From positions 15,154,682 through 15,218,681 of the forward strand of contig CM119264.1 in the NCBI GenBank assembly GCA_051294375.1: a stretch of 64,000 nt of DNA, given 5' to 3'. This DNA comes from Paraspadella gotoi. Its lineage: Eukaryota > Chaetognatha. Position 1 is the stretch's first letter, and the number at the start of each line of letters is the position of its first letter. The notes beneath the pieces were generated by a model. The model did no database searches and was not told where the DNA came from. It saw only the letters and a list, made by a program, of their open reading frames with translations. Below are positions 11,201-21,720 of this stretch, in pieces. The position numbers were made by a program, and so were the translations under genes.

Positions 11201-12657
11201 GATTTGTCATAAAAAGTTGATAAAAAAAAAATATAACTCTTTTTGAAAAATTCCTTCATTAAGTCGGTCAAAAATTAGAAAAAGCTATATTTTAAGCTGA
11301 AAATTAATTTTTTATATATAAAACATAGTTTTTTCAATTTTTAACCCACTTAAAAGAAAATATAAATCATTTTTAAAAATTCTTTCATTATCAACTTTTG
11401 ACGAGGAATTCAAATATGCAATCAAAATTAAGAAAAGCCTGTTTTGAAATTTTTCGATTTTATAAGGATAGTACTATATATAAATATAGCTTACTGCAAA
11501 AATTAAAAAACATAAAATTAATTTTTTTTACAAATTAATGTTCGCTGATGGTATGTTGTTCATAATTGACTTTTAAAATTTTTGTATGTAACTTTCACTA
11601 CTATCACAGGACCTCGCTATCGAGCCAGAACCACTAGTCGGGCTTTCGCCCGTATGGCGAGATAAAAAGGGTATGTACGAGCGCTGTAGTGCCATTAAAA
11701 ATATACATCGGATACGAAGAAATATTTAAAAGACATAACCTCCACTATAATTTAAATTAACGATGCAATAGTATCCGATATCGACGAGAAAAAATGAGAA
11801 AATCTTACCTAAAGGATTTTCCACGATGATTCTTAGAGATTCAGGATTAGACAGCAATTCCCTTTGGAGCCTTTGCTGCATTTCCATGAAGTTAACGCCT
11901 CCCATACCGACGGAGGCCACACCTGCGAGCCCTCCCATGGTTCCGAGACCGAAGGGAGTCGCTGTGATGTCCGATTTTTGTGGCGCCGGCGCCAAAAATC
12001 CCTTCGATGCGGCAACGAGGTCCGCAGTCACTTCTGCTTGATTTTTATTAACTTGCTTAATGACCATTCGGCAGGTGGAACCATGCCGAAGCCCATAGTC
12101 AGATAAAGGCTTTGTATCTTCAAGAATCTATGATTGAAAAAATAATTGTGTAGCCATTTAATTTTAGATACGAGTTTATATAGCGAAACTCACTCTGCCG
12201 CCATAAATCAAACAGAGCGTGTCGTCCCCCGTGCACCAGTGGGCGGCAATTTTTTTACGAAAATCCTTGACAGAATCCTCAAGACGAACTTCGATGAGTT
12301 TTCTCTCTTTCATAGTCTTGACGTAGATCCCGACAAACCCTTCAGCCATTGGCCGTTCGTGAGGCGGCGGCGTACGCGCCGGCGGCGGAGCCGGTTGTGG
12401 CAGCTGTTGATGCTCGGAATGTTGTCGAGAGTGATGGTGTATTTGGTGTTGATGAGAGGGTGATTGCTGTATTTGATGAGTATTTTGAAGGTGATCGACT
12501 TGATTCTGAATATGTAATAATATAACATGAAAATGTATAAAACTAAAATATTGAAATTGCTCTTGACAACCTGGTGGAGATGCCCTTGATGCAGACCATG
12601 ATGCTGGGGCAAATGATGGCGTCCTAACTGGTGATGATGCTGCTGATGAGGATCCAT
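8255..12657 (-). CDS. UBQLN: Ubiquilin (Ubl-STI1-UBA proteasome shuttle factor), seven exons
   Basis: Exons (coding, minus strand): 12571-12657, 12194-12505, 11809-12127, 9475-9638, 8840-9352, 8521-8764, 8255-8433, giving about 605 residues, normal for ubiquilins. The protein has a His/Gln/Pro-rich extension (residues 1-81), an N-terminal Ubl domain (about 86-155, including IYVKTMKERKLIEVRLEDS and ILEDTKPLSDYGL), and STI1-type repeats with NPE/NPAM motifs in exons 3-5. A Gly/Arg/Pro-rich insert lies in exon 5 and a C-terminal UBA domain (QLAALGFHNREAVIDTLES...GDVNAAIERL) in exon 7. Known role: binds ubiquitinated and membrane-protein clients and delivers them to the proteasome. Introns are 65-122 bp except intron 3 (2.17 kb, filled with repeats). 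Intron 5 needs a GC donor (CAG/GCATGG) to stay in frame. The exon 6 donor (CCTG/GTCTGT) was chosen because it restores the UBA frame. Start at 12657 is the first ATG of an open exon; the alternative start is the Met at residue 82. Confidence 0.9.
9655..10362 (+). mobile_element. Minisatellite-bearing element (family C), copy in ubiquilin intron 3
   Basis: Begins ATAGTGATCTCCCCAGACG and ends with a hairpin AAGACGGGCTTAAGCCCGTCT followed by GGCAAGATAAAAA. The start (consensus ATCTCGCCAGACG) is the inverse of the end (CGTCTGGCAAGAT). Between them lie diverged GATGCGATAATAACCAATTATT-type tandem repeats and a GACGATGATAACGACAACAACGG block. The layout (subterminal inverted repeats, internal minisatellite, 3' hairpin) resembles Helentron-associated DINE/HINE elements, but I cannot assign it firmly. 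Confidence 0.5.
10440..10910. repeat. Imperfect minisatellite in ubiquilin intron 3
   Basis: Units of about 17-22 bp, variants of TTGATTGATGTAATAATAA grading into GATTGATGCGATGATAACAAA. Unit length and sequence drift along the array. Confidence 0.8.
11030..11580. repeat. Inverted pair of LINE 3'-end sequences
   Basis: Plus-strand 11030-11150 has GAGGAACGAACAACATTAT and CGCAGTAGGCCATATTTAT. Minus-strand 11480-11580 has the better-preserved version, reading NYEQHTISEH then stop, then TTTGCAGTAAGCTATATTTA. The same end is attached to an RT-like peptide at 28262-28573. A matching piece lies at 15915-16060. Confidence 0.5.
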
Positions 12658-13011
12658 CTTGTGAAAAATTCTGAATCTGACTTCAATTTAAAAATCTATT
12701 AAAGATAAAAGTCAGCTTTATTAAGATTTAGGGATGACAGAGCTGCATGTGTTCAAAGTAAACAGCAACAAGAACCAGTGGCTGCGCCAATACATGCAAA
12801 TCACATAAGAGAGCTTAATCTGAACAGTTACTGCGGCACTAATATCATTTTGGTACTTAAAAAAAATATTTTATAAATCAAAACAATATTATTTTTGTTT
12901 TGATATTTGATATATGATTAAAGTTATAGAAGTTATAGAACAATAAATAGAATAAAATAAAATATAATAACAAAAAAATTTTGAAAAGATTTAAGATAAT
13001 AAAAATGTAAA
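12658..13011. other. Putative ubiquilin promoter / 5' UTR region, no motif recognised
   Basis: 350 bp upstream of the ubiquilin ATG. AT-rich, with no clear TATA box or initiator. Family A begins beyond it. Confidence 0.35.
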
Positions 13012-13706
13012 CAAGTTTGAGCAAACAATGTCGGATCTGCCCACGATCATTGTCGGTAATTAATTAATTAATTTGATTAATTTTATATCCGAAATGTTTG
13101 TTTTAATTAATTGACTGAATAATTATTGATTAATTGACTAATTGATTAAGTAACTGATTAATTATTTGATTAATTAATACATCTTGCATTTACATAGAAT
13201 ATAAAAAGAAAAAGAAGCATAATCAATTAGTGAAACAGGTTTTTTATTTTTTTCTATTTAAACTCATTTCCACTGAAACGATTCCATCGAAACTTGATTT
13301 CCAGCTTAATTACACACTTTCCTACCCACATATAAAATTTTAGGTTAATCGCCCTATCCACTTATATGAGTAATTGGTGTTCAAATAGTGAAATTAATTT
13401 TTTTGTTTTTTCCATTTAAACTCTTTTCCACTCGGACGATTCCATCGAAACTTCATATCCAGCTCAATCACTCAACTTCCCTACCCACACACAAAATTTC
13501 ATTCCAATCCATAAATCCAATCACGAATAATTGGAGTTTTTTGCTAAGGTAGGATGGATGGACAGACAGACGTACATCGTTTTTTTGCATAATTTATCAT
13601 AATTCGATGTTCTGATATGATTTAAGTTAATGCCCGACTAGATTGGGGGGGCGGACCGACAAAGTGAATTATAGAGTCGGGATTTGCTGATAAGCAGATC
13701 CGACTA
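13012..13706 (+). mobile_element. TIR family A, copy 3
   Basis: Same order of blocks as the 2329 copy, between ubiquilin and DDX42: the TCGGATCTGC start, two internal monomers, GGATGGACAGACAGACG, and the GCAGATCCGAC end. It occupies most of the intergenic space between the two genes. Confidence 0.75.
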
Positions 13707-14204
13707 AAAAACAATTGCCATTTTGTTGAAGAGCAGGTGCAAGTGAAGCTCTAGTGGGTGGAGCTAAAGTTTATTTTGAATATTCCTTTACCTTACAAAA
13801 AGCTTCCTTCTTTGTAGAGCCCTTTAGTACGATAGGGTGAAAACACACAAATTTAATAGGACTATTCTTTTGTTTCAGAAAAAAAAGATTAAAATATCAG
13901 GTACACTTTTTATAATTTTTTAAAAATTTTATTGCTCTTTTGGTTTTACAGCCATCTGGTTTATTAAGACTAAAGCATATAATTTTTTTTTATTTTGTTG
14001 AAGAGCAGGTATAAGTAAAGATCTAGGGGGTGCAGACAGAAGAGCAAATTTCTATAGATAGTAAAGGGAAAAAAAATTACAATTTCAGGGGGTAAACTGA
14101 TTTACAAAAAGTAAATTTCTGGACAAAAACAATTTTTGAGACAAAATATATATAAAACAACCGTAAATTGGATGTCAGCCAAAATGCAAAAGATAACAGC
14201 TTTT

Positions 14205-15882
14205 TTAAAAATCCCAGCGTGACTTCTTCTTCTTCGAGTCGTCGGGAAGAGGAGGGGGAGAAAACACATGAGGGTCGGGCGCGGGCTGGGGTGGGGGTGG
14301 CGGTGGCGGAACCGGCATGGGATGGGCGGAGGAGTATGTCGGAGACGGCTTTGCCGTGTACCCGGGGGGAGGCGGGGGAAGGTGTCTCTTCTGGCGTTTC
14401 ATGGTCTCTTCAATTTGATCGTCTGTAATGACTTTTCCATAGGAGAACATATTTTCCTCTTTTGTGTCCGACCTTAGAAAATTACAAATTAAGTTCCGGA
14501 CAAGAAATTGCGAAAGTTAAAAATAATTAATATAGTATGGTAGACTAAAATCCACCAACCGTTCATCAGCGACCATTAGTGCAGGATGCAAGTCCTTCGC
14601 CTCCCAACCCAAAGGTCCGGGGTTCTAGCCCGGTGGTTGCCTAGCAGTTAAGAGGGACCGGGCGCTTCACCCGCCTGTAACACGGTGTTACAGCCCGATC
14701 TGAAGCTCAGGGGCTGCTTATATTCTAGACTTACGCTCGCTTGAGGATGCCCTTAGGGGGTTCAACACCCGTTTCGTTCTGCCGCTCAAGTTCTGAAGCA
14801 AGTGCGCGCGATCGAGTCTCCGACTCCCAACCTTCTACTCCGGCGGACTGGAAATGGGATCTGAATAGAGAAATAGGAAAGAGGGTTTTTCATTGCAGTA
14901 AGAGATGGAACTGCAAATTCAATTCGATTTTACTTGTATTGGCCGATAAAGGCGGAGCGAATAGTGGCAACTCGGTTGGTCTGTTGTCCGGATATGTTGA
15001 ATATCGAGGCGGAAGTTCCCTTTGATCCACCAAGTGCTTCGCGGGCGTCGGCAGTCGTTCCGCCCGGAGTGGAAGGACCGGCGGTACCGCTTTGGCTGCT
15101 GCCAAGGCCAGGTCGTTCACGAACACCGAAGGAACCGAGTTTTTTTCCTTTTCCGCCCTTGTATCGTGAATTTCTGAACCAAGACGACTGCATGGCTAAC
15201 TCCATTAAGTCGGCCGGCACCTCCTGATTAACGCTCTCTAAATTGCGAACCAAGTGGCCTGCAAATTCTTTGTCCTTGGCAACGACAAGAGTATACGCAT
15301 CGCCCGTTTCCCCGGCCCGGCCAGTCCGACCAATACGGTGCGTGTGCGTATCGATGTCACGGGCAACGTCGTAATTGACGACAGTTTTAATGTGGGGAAT
15401 GTCGAGACCGCGGGCTGCCACGTCCGTGGCAACGAGAACGGGAAACTCTTTCTTCTTAAACCTACAAATAATTCAAATCATAAACATTTATAAATAAATT
15501 AAATATACATTGATATACAATATACAAGGAAGTTCGAGTTAAGTTTTTATTTATTAGTTTTAATTTAATTATTAACTTATGAGAGTTTCAAGGATTAGTA
15601 AGAAATAATAAATGGAACGGCCGTTTTTATATACCTGGCGATGACGTTGTTCCGATCAACCTGATGCATGTCTCCATGAAGAAGCTCCAAAACAACGTCC
15701 TGCTTCTTCAAATTCTCCGCTAACTCCTCAGAGTTTTGTTTCTTGGTGACGAAGATAAGGACAGAACCGAGAGAGGTGAATCTGACGATGTTGGATGTGA
15801 GCCATTTCCACTTGAGAGAAACCTCTTTAAAAACTATGACATGTTGACGCACGTTCTCGTTGGCTTCCCCCACCGCCTCACC
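14205..15882 (-). CDS. DDX42: DDX42 DEAD-box RNA helicase, C-terminal half (four exons)
   Basis: Exons: 15635-15882, 14934-15461, 14735-14860, 14205-14472 (389 codons plus stop). The first visible exon opens [11 protein letters not shown] and gives the second RecA-like domain: motif IV region [21 protein letters not shown], motif [13 protein letters not shown], and motif [12 protein letters not shown]. The DDX42-specific segment [19 protein letters not shown] and QYK/SHF splice join follow, and the tail ends KKKKSRWDF, like the SRWD end of human DDX42. The penultimate region is proline-rich. Known role: ATP-dependent RNA helicase linked to the SF3B/U2 snRNP. Phases across all three introns agree. 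The N-terminal half (Q motif, Walker A, DEAD, SAT) is absent: nothing in 15.9-24.3 kb on this strand encodes it. The last intron contains a partial TRIM LTR. Human DDX42 is about 938 residues. Confidence 0.88.
14536..14723 (+). mobile_element. Partial solo LTR of the TRIM family in the last DDX42 intron
   Basis: Begins TATGGTAGACTAAAATCCACC and runs to GCTGCTTATATTC, covering about 80% of the 234-bp LTR; the 3' end is missing. It makes up most of the 262-bp intron, antisense to DDX42, and stops 10 bp from the donor. Confidence 0.75.
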
Positions 15883-16362
15883 CTATCGAAAAGAAAGCGT
15901 TACCTACTCACTAAGGCGTACGTAGTAAAATTTCTTAATTTATGTATCTTTAAATAAAATTCTAAAAGTGAGGAATGAACAACATTGTACTAATGAAGAA
16001 TGTAATAAAAAAATGTATTATTAATTTTGCTATTTTCGCAGTAGGCTACATTTATATACCGGCTCCGCACGCGCTTTTGGGAATAATTTGAAAAATTCAT
16101 TTGAAGTAATAAAAATCTTTTTTTTAAATAAAAAATGGTATGGTGTGAGAAAAAGTTTCAGGATCATGTTTACATGATCATAATCCTAATTAACAATTAT
16201 CGCTCTCGATAAATGACTACAAAGGGAAGGAGAGTTTTTTGCAACTGCGCACCGAAAAACTGACCCAATTGCAGCTGCATAAATAAGTCAGTAACAATGT
16301 AATTTTTGAATGTAATTTTTGAACCTACCCTTTAAAAACCCTTAAAATATGACTCTTGAAGA

Positions 16363-16450
16363 AAACAAGTTTGAGCAAACAATGTCGGATCTGCCTACGA
16401 TAATTTAGTGGTAATCAACTAATCCGATGATAAATCACGATAATTCTTTC
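16363..16450 (+). mobile_element. TIR family A, 5'-end fragment
   Basis: Only the first ~60 bases (AACAAGTTTGAGCAAACAATG, TCGGATCTGCCTACGATAAT) are recognisable. The body and 3' end are missing. Confidence 0.5.
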
Positions 16451-17080
16451 TGACCTTAACAGATTATAACAAAAAAAAAAAAATAATAATAATAATAATA
16501 ACAGACTTCTTAATAAATCTATGAAAAAATCTATAAATCAATTAATCTATAAATGAACCAGTAGCTGCAATTAAATATGAATATATTTTTCAGTTAAAAA
16601 AATTAATATAGTAGCATGATAAAATGTTTTAAATATGTAAAATTATAAAAAAAAATTATTTTAAGTTTGATATAAACAGTTTAGATGTCTACCTTCTTGT
16701 CTGTGAAAAAAAATCGTCATTTTTCATTATCTTTAACTGGAAACAAAAAGCTTGACCCACTGCTTGTTTATCATATTAACATTTGAAATAGATACAAAAA
16801 TTCAAGCTTTCATCATTTTCTTTTTTATATAAAATATTTAATATTCTCAATTTGACCAAAGCTTTATTTCTTTGAAAACTTTGAAAAAAATATTCGACTT
16901 GACCAATCATCATTCAGAATTTTAGTTTTGTATGAAAAATAAAGATATGAAAAAACGAAAAACATCAGATTGTTCCAAAATCGAATGCCATGAATCTGAT
17001 TTTTCAAAATTCAAAATTTTGATTCATAGTCTAGATCTAAAATTCTGAACACAAAAATATTTTTTTTTGAAAAATGAATT
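16450..17080. other. AT-rich interval with repeat debris
   Basis: No gene seen. Bases 17020-17070 (AGTCTAGATCTAAAATTCTGAACAC) are an inverted match to 4735-4770 inside the GACGCAGAG-TIR element, so a fragment of that element lies here. If DDX42 were complete its 5' exons would be expected here, but none was recognised. Confidence 0.4.
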
Positions 17081-17084
17081 AATT

Positions 17085-17300
17085 AATAATTGATGCAATA
17101 GTAATTGATTGATTATGGATGCAATATTAATTGATTGATTATTGATGCAATAGTAAATGATTGATTATTGATGTAATAGTAATTGATTAATTATTGATGT
17201 AATACTAATCGATTATTGATGTAATAGTAATTGATTATTGATGCGATAATAACCAATTATTGATATGATGATAATCATTCACTGATGTGATGATAGTCCT
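17085..17300. repeat. Imperfect minisatellite
   Basis: About ten units resembling ATTGATTGATTATTGATGCAATAGTA, drifting into GATGCGATAATAACCAATT. Related to the family C interior. Confidence 0.7.
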
Positions 17301-17981
17301 TTTAGAGCAATATATAATTAAAAGAGCGACATATAAATTATATTATAATTGAAACGTAATTCGTAGTAGTTTTTATATAAAAATTATTTTGTAAATAAAA
17401 CTAACAAATGCGTGTAGCAATATGAAACGTGACTATTTAAAAGACCTCAATGATGAGAAGTCATATTTAAATTTTTAACTTCCTATGATATCACACTTTT
17501 ACAAGAATCAATCATAATTTGTAATAGATTTTATATAAAAAATAGATAATTGTTTTATAAATAAAACAAATAAATCCGAGTTTTGATATGAAACTTGACA
17601 ATTTAAAAGACCTTGATGATAAGAAACCAAAACTAATTTTTTTACTTCCTATGGTTACACACTTTTACAATTTCCAATTGTAAACAAGCGTGATGACGAC
17701 GACAACAACGACCACGATGGCACAAAGAAGCAATTTTAAGAGATTATCGAGATAAAAAGAGAACGAGATAAAAAGAAAAAACTAAACAAATGATAAAAAA
17801 AAATAAGAAAAAACATTTATAACTAAGGGATGAAGGCGAGAACAATGCCTTTTTAGTTAAATGAGCAGTCAACAAAAACAAAACAAAATCTCAAAAGTAG
17901 AGTGATCTCGACAGACGTTACTATCAAAGAAAATTAATAAAAAAAATCCCCCAAAAAAATGAATGATTGATGCAATAACAA

Positions 17982-18381
17982 ATAATCTAATAATAATTGA
18001 TTAATCTAATAATAATTGATTAATCTAATAATAATTGATTAATCTAATAATAATTGATTAATCTAATAATAATTGATTAATCTAATAATAATTGATTAAT
18101 CTAATAATAATTGATTAATCTAATAATAATTGATTAATCTAAATAATAATTGATTAATCTAATAATAATTGATTAATCTAATAATAATTGATTAATCTAA
18201 TAATAATTGATTAATCTAATAATAATTGATTAATCTAATAATAATTGATTAATCTAATAATAATTGATTAATCTAATAATAATTGATTAATCTAATAATA
18301 ATTGATTAATCTAATAATAATTGATTAATCTAATAATAATTGATTAATCTAATAATAATTGATTAATCTAATAATAATTGA
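17982..18381. repeat. 19-bp minisatellite, about 21 nearly perfect units
   Basis: Unit TAATCTAATAATAATTGAT. Units are essentially identical; one carries an extra A near 18139. The homogeneity implies recent expansion. Confidence 0.95.
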
Positions 18382-18382
18382 T

Positions 18383-18585
18383 TATTGATGCGATGATAGC
18401 CAGTCATTGATGCGATGATAGCCAGTCATTGATGCGATGATAGCCAGTCATTGATGCGATGATAGCCAGTCATTGATGCGATGATAGCCAGTCATTGATG
18501 CGATGATAGCCAGTCATTGATGCGATGATAGCCAGTCATTGATGCGATGATAGCCAGTCATTGATGCGATGATAGCCAGTCATTA
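18383..18585. repeat. 22-bp minisatellite, about 9 perfect units
   Basis: Unit GATGCGATGATAGCCAGTCATT, immediately following the 19-bp array with an abrupt switch. The unit is a relative of the GATGCGATGATAACCAAATGA variants near 10800. Confidence 0.95.
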
Positions 18586-18589
18586 GACA

Positions 18590-19210
18590 CATTTGAATCC
18601 GACAATGTTTTAAATAAACAACCAGTCTCGGTGTCATTCTGTTCGTTTTTCCAAGCTCTTTTTAACTAAAAAAGTTTTATTTAAAAAAAAAAAACTTTTT
18701 CGCCCGAGCCAGGGGTGGTAAAGAGCCAAAATATGGAATTTCACCTTTTATGAGTATTTTTTAGCTTTTTTCAGTAATTTTTTTAATATAATTATCATTA
18801 ATCAAGTTAATTACTAATGATAATGCTTTTAAATTATCATATTTAACTATTTTTAAAACATTCATTTGCAAAAAATATTGGTTTAGGGCTTAAGCCAGGG
18901 GTGTTAAAGAGCTAAAATTTCTAAATTGTTTTTTTTAATATTTTCAAATAATAATTTACTATTTTTTTAAGGATTACATATTTTAATCATGATATTAAAA
19001 ATATTTGAAAATTTTAAATGGTTTTTTAAGTTAAGTAACATAGTTAATTATTTTTTTTATAATTAAAAGCATTAAAAAAATTGTAACCTATTTCTAAAAA
19101 GTTTTTTTTAAAAGATTCATCTTAAAAACAAAGAAATTTATAATTTTTTTTAATCATATAATGAAATTGTTATAACCAGGGATGTGGAGCTGGAGCTGGA
19201 GTCGGAGCTG
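18590..19210. other. AT-rich sequence up to the gap, no gene seen
   Basis: Contains two diverged copies of a block (AGCCAGGGGTGGTAAAGAGC at 18708 and AGCCAGGGGTGTTAAAGAGC at 18893). It ends in a GGAGCTGGAGCTGGAGTCGG short repeat at the gap edge. Confidence 0.5.
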
Positions 19211-19310
19211 NNNNNNNNNNNNNNNNNNNNNNNNNNNNNNNNNNNNNNNNNNNNNNNNNNNNNNNNNNNNNNNNNNNNNNNNNNNNNNNNNNNNNNNNNN
19301 NNNNNNNNNN
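19211..19310. other. Assembly gap (100 N)
   Basis: One hundred undetermined bases between AT-rich DNA and the retrotransposon. Reading frames crossing it are meaningless. Confidence 1.
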
Positions 19311-19649
19311 AGGGTCGGTCTCTAGTTCGATCCTTCTTTCAGTTGATCCGCCGTCCGCGATGTATACTTTGTCATCATTCCCGGCCTCAGATGACACCTT
19401 GTCCCTTCAAGGTTTTCCAGGTATCCTCTGTTAGAAGTTAGCCTTGTTTTCCATCTCGATCCTTTTTCAGCATGAATTTGTAAGGCAGTTTGTTCGTCGA
19501 TGCTTCGCTAGCGCTAGCATCTGCTGCTTTTAAAGCTTCATGTTTGTTACCAAACAGTGTGCGTTATGGGTTTGTTATCCATTGACGCAATTTGCAAATT
19601 TTGCCTTTGGTCGGACGGTTGGACTACCCAAAGCTGGTCAGGGGCTCGG

Positions 19650-19920
19650 TTTGTGATGGCGGTTTTCCGATGATTATGTCTTGGTCATTATTCGTCCGGC
19701 CGAGACATAAAAAACAGTGCCGTAAAACCCAGCATTGAAACATCACCCTTAGGTTAATCCTTTCAGTCAAGGTGATTGTTTCCAGTGGCCGGTTGATAAC
19801 CGCAGTGGCGTTCCGTGATACACGTGATTCGACAAGCCCATTTTTTCTACGAATTTCCTCGGTACAGTGTTGATGGAGGCGCCTGTGTCATACAAACAAC
19901 TGGCGCGCTCCCGCGATTAC
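19650..19920 (-). pseudogene. Retroviral-type aspartic protease remnant
   Basis: Contains LYDTGASINTVPRKFVEKMG, with the catalytic DTGAS triplet at 19875-19889. About 190 bp later DIIIGKP appears, the usual C-terminal flap/strand motif of Ty3-type proteases, but in a different frame. A frameshift therefore inactivates it. Confidence 0.65.
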
Positions 19921-21066
19921 CGCTGGGATGTAACTGTGTTTCTGCCCAGTGGCAGGCGAGATTCGTGTCGCTCGTCTAGGTTCTGGTCCAGGTCCTTCCT
20001 CAATCGAGTTGGTGATTCTTTCCGGTAAGCCAGGCATGTAGATTTCATCTCGGCCAGTCTCCGGCTTCGCCTTCGAGGAGGGAAGATTTCCGGTTGATGC
20101 ATTCGAGTTCTATTCGCCTGATTGTGGCCTGATGGAGGGATTCTCCAGTTTGTTCGCCGGCTTATATAGCGATAAGTAGGTTGTTTTTGCTGCCGGTCGG
20201 TTCGTAACTTTCTCAGGCCTAAATTTTCCGTTTGCGTTTTTTCTGGTTTTGGTCTGTTTGTTTGTTTTTGGATGAGGGTAAGCCTTCGGGAGGCGCCAAA
20301 AGATTGGTTGGGCTGGTCGTATTGACTTGATCGAGTGGCCTTGTTGAGCAACTTTGATTGATTTGACTGGTTGACTGTTCGTCGAGTTGTTCGGATCGAT
20401 TGTGGTTGGTTGATGGCTGATTGGTTGATTGGTATGTCAAGTGATTGTTAGGCTGATTTGCGACCGGCGTCGTTACGTTTTGCTCGCCTCATTAGCTTGG
20501 CGCAGGCCTTTGACCTTGATATTATAGCCATTTTCCCGGCTGTGTCCGTGAGAGGCCATTCTTTTCCATCCCATTTTGTGGAGAAATTTGTTAGCGAGAG
20601 CCGAGTTCGTTGGCGTCAAAGAGTCTAAAGCAGTTTTATACATTCGTGATGCTGTTTGATTTTCCTCTTAGCCTATTCGTCTGTGTCTGCTAATTCTTTT
20701 ATTTTTCCCCCTGAGACAGGGTCAACGTTTCGCGGTATTAATCGACATTACCTTTCTCACCGAGCTCCTTGTAAGATTCTTTAGCTGTTGTTCTTTAGTT
20801 CTTCGACTTTTTTAATTTTGTTTACAACGCATTGTAGTAGAATTCATTTTATTTTCGTCAATATCAGAAGCAGAATCAATATCAATATCTCGAGTTAAGT
20901 CTACGATGTCCCTTCTTTTCCAAAATAATGGCTTTTTCTCCCTTTCTTTCTTCGCGCCAGCTTTGCTTTTTGTCGCTTTTCCAGTCGCGGCGGTTTTTGA
21001 AAGGTTTCCTTTTCTTTGGTCCCTGTAGGGCTGTGTCGTTCTCGACGCTCGAAGCGATCCTCTCGA

Positions 21067-21576
21067 TCAGATTGGCGTCCGGTCCTCCCTAACTCCTTCA
21101 AGCTCCTTCATCATTTCGCTCATGTTGTTCATTTTCTTGCAACATTGAGCCTTGATAAAAACGCTGTTGCACTGGCGTCTGGGTCCTTTGTCGGTTTGTC
21201 CTTTCTGAACAAGGGCGTTCACTAATTTTTCTTTGTCATCTTCCGATATGGTTTTTACGACCTTCCTGACGGCGACGTCGGCGTTTTTCTTGAGGTAGCC
21301 CCTCAATTTGTATTCTATCGCCTTCCCAAGGCGGCGAGTTTCGCCTTGTTCCAGCATCGTCGTCCATTCCAGTGTTTCCGACGTGATCCCGGGGACATAA
21401 GGTTCCAGGGCCTCTACAAGCATTTGCGCCACGTAGTCGGGGATGGAGGCCCTGTCCTTCTCCCTTACCGCCTCGAAGTTTTCCTTAGCGGCGTTGACGA
21501 GCGCCAATCCGTATTTGGCATGCACCTGCGGGTCCACCTCGATTTTTGCTTCTGTTAGGGCTTCGGCGATGCTCAC
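21067..21576 (-). pseudogene. Gag C-terminal part of the LTR retrotransposon
   Basis: An open stretch SIAEALTEAKIEVDPQVHAK to KKMNNMSEMMKELEG with a capsid-like helical composition, separated from the upstream gag piece by frameshifts. It is followed by a very basic stretch (20901-21101, rich in Arg, Lys and Glu) that could be the nucleocapsid region. No CCHC knuckle was recognised. Confidence 0.55.
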
Positions 21577-21720
21577 GGTGGATCCTTCGCAGAGTGCTCC
21601 TCAGCCCAAGCCACATGGACTGGCTTATGGGCTCGACATAGCGGCTGGCGACCTTGTCCCTGGCGAGGAGGCGCGCAGTTGCTGTCGACTTTATCCGGCG
21701 TTGGTGAGTCCTTAAACGCT

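Larger units (their letters stand above)
10364..11664 (+). mobile_element. Family C, second tandem copy with an internal insert
   Basis: Starts 2 bp after the first copy ends (ATAGTGATCTCGCCAGACG at 10372-10392) and runs through the TTGATTGATGTAATAATAA minisatellite. It appears to finish with the hairpin GGGCTTTCGCCC and GGCGAGATAAAAA at 11640-11668. Inverted LINE 3'-end sequence (11030-11580) sits inside. Confidence 0.4.
17888..18590 (+). mobile_element. Family C element consisting mostly of two minisatellite arrays
   Basis: Starts AGTAGAGTGATCTCGACAGACG and continues directly into the 19-bp and 22-bp arrays. No 3' hairpin end is seen after the arrays. A detached 3' end-like piece (GATTATCGAGATAAAAAG) lies upstream at 17736. 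Confidence 0.45.

Noticed and set aside
14168-14477. Plus-strand open frames over the DDX42 tail
   Set aside because: Antisense shadows of the GC-rich proline-coding exon.
17982-18585. CRISPR-like regular repeats
   Set aside because: Units of 19 and 22 bp are contiguous with no unique spacers. The window is eukaryotic, so these are minisatellites.
19170-19441. Open frames crossing the 100-N gap
   Set aside because: The undetermined bases make the frames arbitrary.
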